Assembly (NCBI GenBank): GCA_000720375.1
Contig: JOAA01000005.1
Span: forward strand, 310,001-374,000
Reading direction: 5' to 3'
DNA length: 64,000 bases
Source: Rhodococcus rhodnii
GTDB lineage: Bacteria > Actinomycetota > Actinomycetes > Mycobacteriales > Pseudonocardiaceae
A program made the position numbers and the translations under genes. Positions 7,650-17,236 of the stretch are shown piece after piece. Each line of letters starts with the position of its first letter. Positions within the stretch are counted from its first letter, which is position 1. The notes under the pieces are model-generated. The model made no database searches, was not told the origin of the DNA, and saw only the letters and a program-made list of their open reading frames with translations.

Positions 7650-9254
7650 ATGGCGCGGAAGCGCGGGTTTTTCGCTGAGCTCGAACATCAACGGAGGCAA
7701 CGAGAACTCGCCGAGCGACGTTTCCAGGCAGAGCAGAAGCGATTGGCTGAGCAGGCCGTACGAGAACGTCAACGCGCAGAGCAAGCCGCGAAACGCGCCG
7801 AAGCACAGGCAGTCCGGGAGCAGCGTGCTCAGCGCGTGGAGGACCAACAGAATCTGGCGGTTGAGCTGACTGCGAAAGTAAAAGCGCGGGTTGCCGAGTT
7901 GGACTCGATACTCATCGGGCCCAGACTCCCGGCGTCCTCCTTTGATCAACTGCGGCAGACGTACAAACCAACGCCCTTCGATCCTGGCCGCCTAGCCATA
8001 CCCGAGCCGCCCCCGCAGTGGGAGCAGTTCGCTCCCGCGCCGCCCACTGTTTTGGCACGAGTACTCCGCAAAAGCAGCCACGATCGAGCGACCAAGGACG
8101 CTCAAGAACGTTTTGCGGAGGCCAAGGCCAAACATGAACACGATGAGAACCGTCGACTTGCCCGGATCGCCGAGGCCAAATCCAAGCACGCGCAAGCCGA
8201 GGCGTCCATGCGCCAGGAGGTGGACCAGAACAACGCACAGGTAGATCAGCTGGAGCGAGACGTCAAGGCGGGCGTGCCTCAGGCAGTGGAAGACTACTTC
8301 GAACTGCTCTTGGAGGCATCGCCACAGCCTGACGACCTGCCAGCCGATGTGGAGACCGCCTACCAGGCTGACGCACGGAAACTGCTGATCGTTCGTGACC
8401 TCCCAGGCCTCGATGTCATCCCGGAAACACGCGAGTACACCTACGTCCGGACGCGGGACGAGGTCACGTCGAAACCCCGGCCAGTCAAGGAAATCAAGCA
8501 GCGATACGGGAACCTGGTCGCTCAAGTCGTGCTGCGGACCATGCGGGACGCATTCGACATCCATCCCATCGGGATCGTCGACGAGGTCGCGATCAACGGT
8601 CACGTGTCCACCCGCAACAAAGCCACCGGTAAACCGGAGCGTCCGTGCTTGGTCAGCGTGTCGGCCACCCGTGAGCAGTTCGCGGAATTCGAACTGGACG
8701 AACTGGATCCCACGGAGTGTCTCCGGCACCTCAACGCGCTGGTTTCACCGCACCCGTGGGATCTGGAGGCCGTTCGGCCGATTTTCGACCCGGACCTGTC
8801 CAAATATCGGTTGGTGGACGCGCACGACGCGGCGGCCGGGCTGGACTCCCGACCGGTTCTGCTTGAGATGCGACCGTTCGAGTTCGAGGTACTCGTCAAG
8901 CAACTGTTCGAAGCGATGGGCATGAAGTCCTGGGTCACTCAAGCATCTCGCGACGACGGCGTGGACGCGGTAGCGGTGAACGAGGACCCGATCATGGGTG
9001 GAGTCTGCGTGATCCAGGCCAAGCGTTACCGCTCAGTCGTGCCTGTCGACGCTGTTCGTGCACTCGCTGGCGTGATGGATGACAAACGTGCCAGTCGTGG
9101 TGTGCTCGTCACTACCTCGTGGTTCGGTAAGGCCACCGAAGACTTCGTTGGACGCCACGGCCGGATCCAGCTCATCGCCGGTCCCGAACTCAAACATCTG
9201 CTCGCCGAGCACCTGGACCTCGACGTCGTGATCGGCGCACTCAAGGGACGGTGA
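7650..9254 (+). CDS. Coiled-coil Mrr-type restriction endonuclease
   Basis: The 534-aa protein has three parts. Residues 5-90 are a charged Arg/Glu/Gln/Ala helix, a likely coiled coil, with a second coiled coil near 135-215. The middle region (about 225-400) is unassigned. Residues 405-525 form a Mrr_cat fold: FEFEVLVKQLFEAMG, then DDGVDAVAV, then CVIQAKRY, giving the D-QxK nuclease centre, and a late GVLVTTSWFG. Mrr enzymes cut DNA, often modified DNA. ATG at 7650 was preferred because GAGGGGTGGAG lies just upstream; the frame opens at 7590. It stands alone, without a paired methylase, and is closed by tandem hairpins. Confidence 0.75.
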   Translation: MARKRGFFAELEHQRRQRELAERRFQAEQKRLAEQAVRERQRAEQAAKRAEAQAVREQRAQRVEDQQNLAVELTAKVKARVAELDSILIGPRLPASSFDQLRQTYKPTPFDPGRLAIPEPPPQWEQFAPAPPTVLARVLRKSSHDRATKDAQERFAEAKAKHEHDENRRLARIAEAKSKHAQAEASMRQEVDQNNAQVDQLERDVKAGVPQAVEDYFELLLEASPQPDDLPADVETAYQADARKLLIVRDLPGLDVIPETREYTYVRTRDEVTSKPRPVKEIKQRYGNLVAQVVLRTMRDAFDIHPIGIVDEVAINGHVSTRNKATGKPERPCLVSVSATREQFAEFELDELDPTECLRHLNALVSPHPWDLEAVRPIFDPDLSKYRLVDAHDAAAGLDSRPVLLEMRPFEFEVLVKQLFEAMGMKSWVTQASRDDGVDAVAVNEDPIMGGVCVIQAKRYRSVVPVDAVRALAGVMDDKRASRGVLVTTSWFGKATEDFVGRHGRIQLIAGPELKHLLAEHLDLDVVIGALKGR

Positions 9255-9311
9255 CCGCACGGAGTATGCCGTGCGGTCAAGGTGCGGCACCGGGAGTTTC
9301 CTGGTGCCGCA
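9253..9311. terminator. Tandem hairpins between convergent genes
   Basis: Hairpin 1 pairs GACCGCACGG (9253-9262) with CCGTGCGGTC (9269-9278), overlapping the stop codon of the Mrr-type gene. Hairpin 2 pairs TGCGGCACC (9283-9291) with GGTGCCGCA (9303-9311). Together they separate the Mrr-type gene from the convergent ABC transporter and probably terminate both transcripts. Confidence 0.6.
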
Positions 9312-9347
9312 AAGTGCATCTCATGGTGTTGGAATGGTGGACACGGG

Positions 9348-11222
9348 TTAGGGGGCGTCGGTTGTTGCGGGGGTGCGGTCGTCGAATTGGGTGCGGTAGA
9401 GCTCGGCGTAGCGGCCGTCGGCGGCGAGTAGTTCTTCGTGGGTGCCGCGTTCGATGATGTTGCCTGCTTCGACGACGAGGATGAGGTCGGCTGCGCGGAC
9501 TGTGGAGAGGCGGTGGGCGATCACTAGGGCTGTGCGGCCGGCGAGGGCTTCGACGAGTGCTTCTTGGACCGCTGCCTCCGATGAGGAGTCGAGGTGGGCG
9601 GTGGCTTCGTCGAGGATCACGACGCGGGGTTTGGCCAGCAGCAGACGGGCGATGGTGAGGCGTTGACGTTCGCCGCCGGAGAGGCGGTAGCCGCGTTCGC
9701 CGACAACCGTGTCGAGTTGATCAGGCAGCGAACGGACGAGGTCGGCGAGGCGGGCGCGGGTCAGCGCGTCCCAGATTTCCTCGTCTGTGGCCGTTGGGCG
9801 TGCGAGGCGGAGGTTGTCTCCGATGGACTCGTGGAACAGGTGGCCGTCTTGGGTGACCAGGCCCATGGTGTCGCGGATCGACGTGAACGACAGATCCTTG
9901 ACGTCCACTCCGGACAGTCGGACTGTACCGGAGTCGGTGTCGTAGAGGCGGGGCGCGAGTGACGCGATGGTCGACTTGCCCGCACCGGACGAGCCGACGA
10001 GGGCGACAAGCTGACCTGGTTCGGCGCGGAAGGAAATGTTGTGCAGGACTTGGTCACCGCCTCTGGTGTCCAGTGCCGCAACGTCCTCAAGGGACGCCAG
10101 CGACACCTTGTCCGCGGCCGGGTACGCGAAGTTGACGTTGTCGAACTCGACCGAGACCGGCCCGTCCGGAACGGTCTTCGGGTTCGGCTTCTCCTTGATC
10201 AACGGCGGCAGGTCGAGGACCTCGAAGACCCGCTCGAAGCTGACGAGCGCGGTCATCACGTCCACGCGTGCGTTGGCGAGGCCGGTCAACGGTTGGTAGA
10301 GGCGGGTGAGCAGCAGCGCCAATGTGACGACTGTGCCCGCGTCCAGTTGTCCTTCCAGGGAAAGGTAACCGCCGAGGCCGTAGACCAATGCGAGCGCGAG
10401 AGCCGACACAAGCGACAGAGCCGTCATGAACAGCCATTGGTTCACGGCGGTTCGTACACCGATGTCGCGCACGCGCCGTGCGCGCCTGCTGAACTCCGCC
10501 GATTCGTCCTGCGGGCGGCCGAACAGCTTGATGAGGGTGGCACCGGGCGCGGAGAAACGCTCGGTCATCTGCGTGGTCATCGCCGCGTTGTGGCCTGCCG
10601 CCTCGCGTTCGAGACCGGCCAGCCGTCGGCCCATCCTGCGCGCGGGCAGGTAGAAGACCGGCAGCATGATCAACGCCAGCAACGTGATCTGCCACGACAG
10701 CGCGATCATCACGACCAACGTGAGCACCAGCGCGATGATGTTGTTGGTCACCATCGACAGCGTCATCGTGAACGCCCGCTGCGCCGCGATCACGTCGTTG
10801 TTCAGCCTGCTGACCAACGCGCCCGTGCGAGTCCGGGTGAAGAACGCGACCGGCATGCGTTGGACGTGGTCGAACACCGCCTGCCGTAACCGCAGGATCA
10901 GCTCCTCGCCGACGCTGGCCGATCGCCAGCGCTCGAAGATGCCGACAATCGCGTCGACGACCGCGATCGCGGCGATGACCAGGGCCAGACCAATGACGAT
11001 GCCCGAGCCCTCCCGGTTCATGATCGCGTCGACCACCCGGCCCGCGATCACCGGCGTGGCCACCGCCAGCACCGCCGAAATAGCGCTGAGCAGCAGCAAC
11101 GCCAAGACGGCGCCCCGCAGCGGCCGAGCGAACCGGATGATCCGGCGCACGGTTTCCCGGCTGACGCGTTGGCCTCCTTCCTGCATGGCGCTCTCCAGCG
11201 CCATCCAGGACGAGAAGTTCAT
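9348..11222 (-). CDS. ABC exporter, fused permease and ATPase
   Basis: The 624-aa half-transporter has an N-terminal six-helix type I exporter domain (about 30-325) and a C-terminal nucleotide-binding domain with Walker A GSSGAGKST, Q-loop VTQDGHLF, signature LSGGERQRL, Walker B VVILDEATAHLDS and H-loop AHRLST. It should work as a homodimer exporting a lipid, peptide or drug; the substrate is unknown. ATG at 11222 was chosen; the frame extends to 11333 but without family-like sequence. The 511 bp upstream is gene-free and carries one copy of a repeated palindromic element. Confidence 0.85.
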   Translation of the reverse strand: MNFSSWMALESAMQEGGQRVSRETVRRIIRFARPLRGAVLALLLLSAISAVLAVATPVIAGRVVDAIMNREGSGIVIGLALVIAAIAVVDAIVGIFERWRSASVGEELILRLRQAVFDHVQRMPVAFFTRTRTGALVSRLNNDVIAAQRAFTMTLSMVTNNIIALVLTLVVMIALSWQITLLALIMLPVFYLPARRMGRRLAGLEREAAGHNAAMTTQMTERFSAPGATLIKLFGRPQDESAEFSRRARRVRDIGVRTAVNQWLFMTALSLVSALALALVYGLGGYLSLEGQLDAGTVVTLALLLTRLYQPLTGLANARVDVMTALVSFERVFEVLDLPPLIKEKPNPKTVPDGPVSVEFDNVNFAYPAADKVSLASLEDVAALDTRGGDQVLHNISFRAEPGQLVALVGSSGAGKSTIASLAPRLYDTDSGTVRLSGVDVKDLSFTSIRDTMGLVTQDGHLFHESIGDNLRLARPTATDEEIWDALTRARLADLVRSLPDQLDTVVGERGYRLSGGERQRLTIARLLLAKPRVVILDEATAHLDSSSEAAVQEALVEALAGRTALVIAHRLSTVRAADLILVVEAGNIIERGTHEELLAADGRYAELYRTQFDDRTPATTDAP

Positions 11223-11733
11223 GTCCACGGTGTTCTCCCCAGGCGGTTCGGACGGATGCCCACAGTCTGCGACCTGAACCAAAGTTGAGGTCAACTCTTC
11301 GAGCAGGATGACGGTAGCGCGGGGGTCCGACAATTTCGGACTTTTTCCTGGTCAGGGGTTGTGCCGACCGAAGTTGTCGTACCCCTGCGGTAACGTTGAG
11401 ATCAGGGGGTCCCCCTGGGGAATTCATGGTGCGGTGGGGGCTGCTCCGCGGTGTTCGGGGCTCCTGCCACGGTCGCGAGATCAACGGCCCCGGTGGACCG
11501 GTGTGCTTGGCGAGTTCAGGGCTTGCTCTACGGGGCTGACAAAGTCGGGGATTACTCCGCAGGGCTTGGAGAGGCCGTGGGTTGCGCCGCAGCACTCGGG
11601 TTGGAGGTGCCGCCCAGGGGCTTGGGAGCCAGCGCGGCTGAGAGAGCCAGCGGCCCGTTTCGACAGGCGCGCAGGGAAAAGATAGGCTGCCTCGCCCGAC
11701 CCCCGGACCCCGATTCGCACTGCGCAGGAGACG
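11223..11733. other. Gene-free stretch upstream of divergent genes
   Basis: This region separates the starts of the ABC exporter (minus) and the methyltransferase (plus), so it must hold both promoters. Neither promoter was clear by eye. It carries one copy of the palindromic repeat at 11374-11433. The remainder has open frames on both strands, but they lack recognisable protein features and look like chance frames. Confidence 0.55.
11374..11433 (+). repeat. Palindromic intergenic repeat, isolated copy
   Basis: It begins TTGTCGTACCCCTGCGG, continues with TAACGTTGA, then the palindrome CAGGGGG-T-CCCCCTG, GGGAATT and a GCGG end. It closely matches three copies at 28.3-28.65 kb. No coding role is apparent. 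Confidence 0.7.
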
Positions 11734-12768
11734 ATGACCCGCTACGCACTTCTTGTCCTTCCTGCGATGAACCGGGTCTACGCGGACGCGTCGATCGGGC
11801 TGACCATTGCCGAGCTGGCCGTGTTCAACGAGGCCGTGCTCGACAACAAGGTCGGGGACATCGCCGAGACCCGGATCGGCGGGATTCCCTACATCACGTT
11901 CGAAGCCGCCGAGCTCAGCACCAAAGACGCCGGCTACCTCGCGAACATGTCGAACATCTACGCCTTGTTCCGGCAAGAGGGCCGGTTGCTCGAACCCGTC
12001 GAACTCAACAAGCTCGACAAGTTCGACGACGACCTCATCACCATTCAGAAGTACCAGGGCAAGACCAATGAGTACTTCACCAAACTCCTGCTCAACGTCA
12101 CCCTGATGGCCTCAGCGCGGGCCGGGGAGATGCTCGACACCACCTTCAAGGTGATCGATCCCTTGTGCGGCCGGGGAACCACGCTCAACCAGGCGTTGAT
12201 GTACGGCTACCACGCCGCCGGCTTGGACATCGACCAGAAGGACTTCGAGGCGTACTCGACGTTCATCCAGACCTGGCTCAAGCGCAAGCGGCTCAAGCAC
12301 GAAGCCGAGGTCACCCGGATTCGCCGTGACCACAAGAACATCGGCCGAAAGCTGCACGCCTCCATCGGTGTCACCAAGGAAAGCTACAAGGCCGGCGAGG
12401 CGCTGGATCTGACGTACATCAACGGCGACACGGCGAAAGCGGCCGAGTTCTACCGGGCCGGCACGTTCGATCTCGTTGTGGCGGACGCACCCTACGGCGT
12501 TCAGCATGGCAGCCGGACCCAACAGCAGGGACTGCACCGCAGTCCGCTCGAGCTCGTCAAGGCGGCTGCGGGCGGGTGGGCGAAACTGCTCAAACCCGGT
12601 GGGGCGCTGGGCATCTCGTGGAACACCAACGTCGCCAAGCGGGACGACGTCGCCGACGTGCTCGCCCAAGAGGGGCTTGAGCCCGTGGAAACCGGGCCAT
12701 ACCTCGATTTCAAGCACAGGGTCGATCAGGCGATCATCCGGGACATCGTCGTCGCCCGCAAAAGGTGA
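11734..12768 (+). CDS. TRM11-like SAM-dependent nucleic-acid methyltransferase
   Basis: The 344-aa protein has a SAM-binding motif (DPLCGRGTT at 143-151), an acidic AGLDID at 162-167, and the amino-methyltransferase motif DAPYG at 251-255, a variant of DPPY. These mark an N-methyltransferase acting on an exocyclic amine in DNA or RNA. The overall order resembles bacterial TRM11/RlmKL-like proteins, so tRNA or rRNA guanine is the likelier substrate than DNA, but this is not certain. An AGGAGACG ribosome-binding site precedes ATG 11734. It converges on rbfA with a shared hairpin terminator. Confidence 0.72.
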   Translation: MTRYALLVLPAMNRVYADASIGLTIAELAVFNEAVLDNKVGDIAETRIGGIPYITFEAAELSTKDAGYLANMSNIYALFRQEGRLLEPVELNKLDKFDDDLITIQKYQGKTNEYFTKLLLNVTLMASARAGEMLDTTFKVIDPLCGRGTTLNQALMYGYHAAGLDIDQKDFEAYSTFIQTWLKRKRLKHEAEVTRIRRDHKNIGRKLHASIGVTKESYKAGEALDLTYINGDTAKAAEFYRAGTFDLVVADAPYGVQHGSRTQQQGLHRSPLELVKAAAGGWAKLLKPGGALGISWNTNVAKRDDVADVLAQEGLEPVETGPYLDFKHRVDQAIIRDIVVARKR

Positions 12769-12794
12769 AGGCAGGGCCCCAAAAGGCCCTGCCT
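12769..12794. terminator. Bidirectional hairpin terminator
   Basis: AGGCAGGGCC (12769-12778) pairs perfectly with GGCCCTGCCT (12785-12794) around a CCAAAA loop. It lies between the convergent methyltransferase gene (stop 12768) and rbfA (stop 12800). Confidence 0.75.
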
Positions 12795-12799
12795 GACCA

Positions 12800-13249
12800 T
12801 CAGTCCTCTGTGTCCTGTTCGCGGGGTGCGCGGTACGGATCCGCTTCGCCCGCGGGCTTCGCGCCGGTCGCGATCCTGGCGACCTCCTCGTCGGCTTCCT
12901 TCACCTTGGCGAGCAGGTCGTCGATCCGCCGGGCGTCCTCGGGGATCGTGTCGGCCACGAACGTCAGCGTCGGCGTGAACCGGACGCCGGTGCCTTGGCC
13001 GACAAGGGAACGCAGCACTCCCCTGGCGCTCTCCAGCGCCGCGGCCGCGCCCTTGGTGTCGGGCTCGGCGTTGAGCGAGTCACCGAAGACCGTGTAGTAC
13101 ACGGTCGCGTCCTGCAGGTCACCGGTCAGCTTGACGTCGGTGATCGTCACCAGCGTCAGCCGCGGGTCCTTGACCTCGTGCTCCAGTGCGGACGCGACGA
13201 TTTGCTTGATCCGCTTCGCAAGTTTGCGGGCGCGGGCCGGATCGGCCAC
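12800..13249 (-). CDS. rbfA: 30S ribosome-binding factor A
   Basis: The 149-aa protein starts [20 protein letters not shown] and contains [20 protein letters not shown] and [12 protein letters not shown], the KH-type RbfA core. RbfA binds 30S precursors and supports 16S rRNA 5'-end maturation, especially in the cold. The GTG start at 13249 is supported by a GAGGGGAGC site and by the conserved N-terminus. The acidic C-terminal tail is usual for actinobacteria. It is the last gene of the minus-strand translation block, 29 bp after ylxP. Confidence 0.93.
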   Translation of the reverse strand: MADPARARKLAKRIKQIVASALEHEVKDPRLTLVTITDVKLTGDLQDATVYYTVFGDSLNAEPDTKGAAAALESARGVLRSLVGQGTGVRFTPTLTFVADTIPEDARRIDDLLAKVKEADEEVARIATGAKPAGEADPYRAPREQDTED

Positions 13250-13278
13250 GGCGCTCCCCTCCTCATCGTCACTAAAAC

Positions 13279-13575
13279 CTAGTCGTCCTCGGGACCGACA
13301 AGCCGGTGCCGTGCGGACAGCAGCTGCAGTTCGGGCCGGCCTGCCACAAGCCGCTCGCATGCGTCGAGCAGCTCACGGACGTGGGACGCGTCCGGCGCCA
13401 CCGCCGCCACCCCGATCAGGGCACGACGATGCAGGTCGAGATGACCGGCTTCGGCCACACTCACCTCGAATTTGCGCCGCAGCTCCGCGACAACCGGCTT
13501 GACCACCGACCGCTTCTGTTTGAGCGAATGGACGTCACCGAGCAGGATGTCCAGCTCGAGTGCACCGACGTACAA
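13279..13575 (-). CDS. ylxP: YlxP / DUF503 family protein
   Basis: The 98-aa protein begins [20 protein letters not shown], the hallmark of DUF503, a small protein usually found between infB and rbfA and thought to take part in ribosome assembly. The only start that keeps this N-terminus is TTG at 13575, since an in-frame stop lies three codons upstream; the ribosome-binding site is weak. A strong hairpin separates it from infB, so the gene may rely on readthrough or its own promoter. Confidence 0.85.
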   Translation of the reverse strand: MYVGALELDILLGDVHSLKQKRSVVKPVVAELRRKFEVSVAEAGHLDLHRRALIGVAAVAPDASHVRELLDACERLVAGRPELQLLSARHRLVGPEDD

Positions 13576-13607
13576 CGGGCATCACCGTATGAATGATCGA
13601 AAAGAAC

Positions 13608-13641
13608 CCGTGTGGGGCTCGGTCTCCCAAGCCCCACACGG
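13608..13641 (-). terminator. Hairpin after infB
   Basis: CCGTGTGGGGCT (13608-13619) pairs perfectly with AGCCCCACACGG (13630-13641) around a 10-nt loop, 8 bp past the infB stop. It sits inside what is usually one operon, between infB and ylxP. Confidence 0.65.
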
Positions 13642-13649
13642 ACTGGCAA

Positions 13650-16600
13650 TCAGCTACGCGGCTTCTCGCGCATCTCGTAGGTCTCGATCACGTCGTCGAC
13701 CCTGATGTCGGAGTACGAGCCGAGCGTCAGACCACATTCGTAGCCTTCGCGGACCTCGGTCACGTCGTCCTTGAACCGCCGCAGCGAACTGACCGGCAGG
13801 TTCTCCTGGACCACCTTGCTGTCCCGGATCAACCTGGCCTTGGCGTTGCGCCGGATCTCGCCGGACATCACCAGGCAACCGGCGATCGTGCCGAACTTGG
13901 AGGACTTGAACACGTCGCGCACCTCCGCGCGGCCGAGCTCGACCTCCTCGAACTCCGGCTTGAGCATGCCCTTGAGCGCCTGCTCGATCTCGTCGATCGC
14001 CTGGTAGATCACCGAGTAGTAGCGGATGTCGATGCCTTCGCGGGCGGCCTGGTCGGCCACCTTCGACTCGGCCCGCACGTTGAAGCCGAGGATGATCGCG
14101 CCGGACGCGATCGCCAGGTCGACGTTCGCCTTGGTGATGCCACCGACACCGCGGTCGATCACCCGCACCTGGACCTCGTCGCCGACCTCGATCTTCATCA
14201 GCGCGTCCTCGAGTGCCTCGACGGTACCCGAGTTGTCGCCCTTGATGATCAAGGTGAGCTCGCCGGTCTCCTTCAGTGCCGAGTCCAGGTCCTCCAGCGA
14301 GTACCGCTTGAACTTCGCGGCGTTCTGCGCGTTGCGGGTCCTGGCCTGGCGGCGCTCGGCGATCTGCCGGGCCACCCGGTCCTCGTCGACGACCAGGAAC
14401 GTGTCACCGGCACCCGGCACCGACGTGAAGCCGATGACCTGGACCGGCCGCGATGGCGTGGCCACCGTGACGTCCTCGTTGTACTCGTCGACCATCCGGC
14501 GCACGCGGCCGTACGCGTCACCGGCGACGATCGAGTCACCGACACGCAACGAACCACGCTGCACCAGCACGGTCGCGACAGGGCCGCGGCCACGGTCGAG
14601 GTGCGCCTCGATCGCGACACCCTGGGCCTCCATGTTCGGGTTGGCCCGCAGGTCCAGCGCCGCGTCGGCGGTCAGCAGGATCGCGTCCAGCAGGCCGTCG
14701 ATGTTGATGCCCTGCTTGGCCGAGATGTCCACGAACATGGTCTCGCCGCCGTACTCCTCGGCGACCAGGCCGTACTCGGTGAGCTGCTGGCGGATCTTGG
14801 CGGGGTTCGCCCCCTCCTTGTCGATCTTGTTCACCGCGACCACGATCGGCACGTTGGCCGCCTGGGCGTGGTTGATCGCCTCCACCGTCTGCGGCATCAC
14901 ACCGTCGTCGGCCGCGACCACGATCACCGCGATGTCCGTGGCCTGCGCACCACGGGCACGCATGGCGGTGAACGCCTCGTGACCCGGGGTGTCGATGAAG
15001 GTGATCAGCCGGTCGTTGCCCTCGAGCTCGGCCTTGACCTGGTAGGCACCGATGTGCTGGGTGATGCCACCGGCCTCGCCCGCGATCACGTTCGCCTTAC
15101 GGATGGTGTCCAGCAGGCGCGTCTTACCGTGGTCGACGTGACCCATGACGGTCACGACCGGCGGACGGGCCTGCAGGGCCTCTTCGCCACCGGTGTCCTC
15201 GCCGTAGGTGATGTCGAAGGACTCGAGCAGCTCGCGGTCCTCCTCCTCCGGGCTGACGACCTGCACGGTGTAGTTCATCTCGGTACCGAGCAGCTCGAGC
15301 ACGTCCTCGGAGACGGACTGCGTCGCGGTGACCATCTCACCGAGGTGGAACAGCACCTGCACCAGCGAGGCCGGGTTGGCGTTGATCTTCTCGGCGAAGT
15401 CGGTCAGCGAAGCACCGCGCGGCAGCCGGATGGTCTCCCCGTTGCCCTTCGGCAACCGGACACCGCCGACGCTCGGCGCCTGCATGTTGTCCATGTACTC
15501 CTGGCGCTTCTGCCGCTTCGACTTGCGGCCACGGCGCGAGGGACCACCGGGACGGCCGAACGCGCCCGCGGCACCGCCGCGACCGCCGCCACCACCGGGA
15601 CGACCACCGCCACCGCGGAAGCCACCGCCACCGGCAGGCGCACCACCGCCGCCGCCACCGGGACCACCGCCACCGGGACGGAAGCCGCCGCCTCCGCCAC
15701 CACCGCCGCCGCCGCGGAAGCCACCGCCTCCGCCGCCGCCACCGCCGCCACGGAAGCCACCGCCTCCGCCGCCACCGGGACGACCACCGCCGCCACCGGG
15801 GCCGCCACGGCCACCGCCGCCGCCACCAGGGCCGCCACGACCGCCACCGCCGGGACCACCGGCAGGACGCTGCGGACGAGGCGGCATCATGCCCGGGTTC
15901 GGGCGCGGCGGCATGTTGCCCGGGCTCGGCCGTGGGCCGGACGGACGGTCACCGCGGTCACCGCGAGGCGCGCGGTCCGGACGGTCGCCACCTGGACGAG
16001 GGCCACGCTCGGGACGATCACCGTCTGGACGGCCACCGCCTGGGCGCGGAGCGGGCGGACGAGGCGTGGGAGCGCCACCGCCGACACCGAACGGGTTGTT
16101 GCCCGGCCGCGGCGCGCGCGGACCTGGCTTGGGCGCCTGCGTACGCGGCGGAACCGTGGTCCCGCCACCGCCGCCGCCCTGCTGGTTGGGCTGCTGCCTC
16201 GGCCCCGGACGCGGCCCTGGCTTGGTCGACGGCGCGTCGGTACGCGCGGCGGCCGGCTTGGACTGCTGGGGCTGCTGCGGGGCCTGCTGCTGAGTTGTCT
16301 GCTGCGGCGGCTTCGGGCCGGGCCGCGGACCGGGCTTGACGCCTGGGCCGGACTGCTTGGTCGGCGCTGCCTGGAAAGTCGCCGTGTTGCTCGCGGCCGC
16401 GGCGGCCGGCTGCTGGGCCGGCTTGGGCGCGGGGGCCGCTGGTTTGGCAGGCGCAGCGGACGGCGCGGCTGCCGGGGCAGCACTGGCCGCGGCCGCGGGG
16501 GCCTGCTGTGGTTTCTGGGGTGCCGGCTTCGGGGCCGGCGGGCCGGGCCGGGGGCCTGGCTTGGCGCCGCCACCGGGCTTGCCGCCCTTGGCGTCTCCGG

Positions 16601-16760
16601 ACTTCGGGTACGAGTCCCGGAGCCTGCGCGCCACCGGCGCCTCCACTGTGGAGGACGCCGACTTCACGTACTCACCGAGATCGGCGAGTTTCGTGAGTAC
16701 TTCCTTGCTCGTGACACCGAGCTCTTTCGCGAGCTCGTGCACGCGGGCCTTGCCTGCCAC
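13650..16760 (-). CDS. infB: Translation initiation factor IF-2
   Basis: The 1036-aa protein starts [20 protein letters not shown] (IF2_N domain). A long Ala/Pro then Gly/Arg/Pro-rich region (about 55-410) with runs such as [12 protein letters not shown] follows, then a second IF2_N segment, and the GTPase core: GHVDHGKT near 537, DTPGH near 589, NKID near 642. Beta-barrel domains and the C-terminal fMet-tRNA-binding domain come last. IF-2 brings initiator tRNA to the ribosome. GTG at 16760 has GAGGAGAG upstream. The Gly-rich stretch makes a very long antisense open frame that is not a gene. Confidence 0.96.
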   Translation of the reverse strand: MAGKARVHELAKELGVTSKEVLTKLADLGEYVKSASSTVEAPVARRLRDSYPKSGDAKGGKPGGGAKPGPRPGPPAPKPAPQKPQQAPAAAASAAPAAAPSAAPAKPAAPAPKPAQQPAAAAASNTATFQAAPTKQSGPGVKPGPRPGPKPPQQTTQQQAPQQPQQSKPAAARTDAPSTKPGPRPGPRQQPNQQGGGGGGTTVPPRTQAPKPGPRAPRPGNNPFGVGGGAPTPRPPAPRPGGGRPDGDRPERGPRPGGDRPDRAPRGDRGDRPSGPRPSPGNMPPRPNPGMMPPRPQRPAGGPGGGGRGGPGGGGGGRGGPGGGGGRPGGGGGGGFRGGGGGGGGGGFRGGGGGGGGGGFRPGGGGPGGGGGGAPAGGGGFRGGGGRPGGGGGRGGAAGAFGRPGGPSRRGRKSKRQKRQEYMDNMQAPSVGGVRLPKGNGETIRLPRGASLTDFAEKINANPASLVQVLFHLGEMVTATQSVSEDVLELLGTEMNYTVQVVSPEEEDRELLESFDITYGEDTGGEEALQARPPVVTVMGHVDHGKTRLLDTIRKANVIAGEAGGITQHIGAYQVKAELEGNDRLITFIDTPGHEAFTAMRARGAQATDIAVIVVAADDGVMPQTVEAINHAQAANVPIVVAVNKIDKEGANPAKIRQQLTEYGLVAEEYGGETMFVDISAKQGINIDGLLDAILLTADAALDLRANPNMEAQGVAIEAHLDRGRGPVATVLVQRGSLRVGDSIVAGDAYGRVRRMVDEYNEDVTVATPSRPVQVIGFTSVPGAGDTFLVVDEDRVARQIAERRQARTRNAQNAAKFKRYSLEDLDSALKETGELTLIIKGDNSGTVEALEDALMKIEVGDEVQVRVIDRGVGGITKANVDLAIASGAIILGFNVRAESKVADQAAREGIDIRYYSVIYQAIDEIEQALKGMLKPEFEEVELGRAEVRDVFKSSKFGTIAGCLVMSGEIRRNAKARLIRDSKVVQENLPVSSLRRFKDDVTEVREGYECGLTLGSYSDIRVDDVIETYEMREKPRS

Positions 16761-16849
16761 TGCTCTCCTCACTGGGGAGGCCGGCGGCAACTAACCCGCT
16801 CGACCTCGTCCTACCGTCGCACGTTCATGGTGTCGGCTTCACGGCTGAC

Positions 16850-17218
16850 TCATGACGGGTCGACCTGCTTCCTGTGTCCGGCTAGACCAGCTTTCTGGTC
16901 TTCTGTCGGTCGGGCTGCACGCCCGATTCGGGCTCGCACCTCTGCTGAGTCGAGCGGCCCTTGGACGCGCAACGCCCTGGGGAACGCCTTCTTCCGCTCG
17001 GCGGAGTCCAGGCACACCAGAACGGGATGCAACCAAGCGCCCCTCCCAGCGTGCCGCCGCCGCGGATCGGGTACGAGCTTCCCGTCCTCGGCGACCACGC
17101 GCAGTAATTCCTCGGCCAGCGTCCTGGTCCGGCAGCCCACGCACGTGCGCACAGGGCCAAGCCCTTCCGGGGGACCCTCTCGACGTGCGGGAACCGGCCC
17201 TCGACGACGACCTGCCAA
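16850..17218 (-). CDS. ylxR: YlxR / DUF448 RNA-binding protein
   Basis: The protein is up to 122 aa, with [27 protein letters not shown] and GRGAWLHP, the YlxR core, a small nucleic-acid-binding fold of the nusA-infB operon. The longest frame begins with TTG at 17218, 18 bp after nusA; GTG at 17152 is a good alternative because GGAAGG lies about 10 bp before it and the product then begins at the conserved RTCVGC. The C-terminal tail is basic. Confidence 0.85.
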   Translation of the reverse strand: MAGRRRGPVPARREGPPEGLGPVRTCVGCRTRTLAEELLRVVAEDGKLVPDPRRRHAGRGAWLHPVLVCLDSAERKKAFPRALRVQGPLDSAEVRARIGRAARPTEDQKAGLAGHRKQVDPS

Positions 17219-17236
17219 GATTCTACCTACTACCGC

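Noticed and set aside
3156..12768. DISARM- or BREX-like defence island
   Set aside because: SNF2 helicase, Mrr-type nuclease and methyltransferase are present, but unrelated metabolic genes lie between them, the methyltransferase looks TRM11-like, and no other system component was seen.
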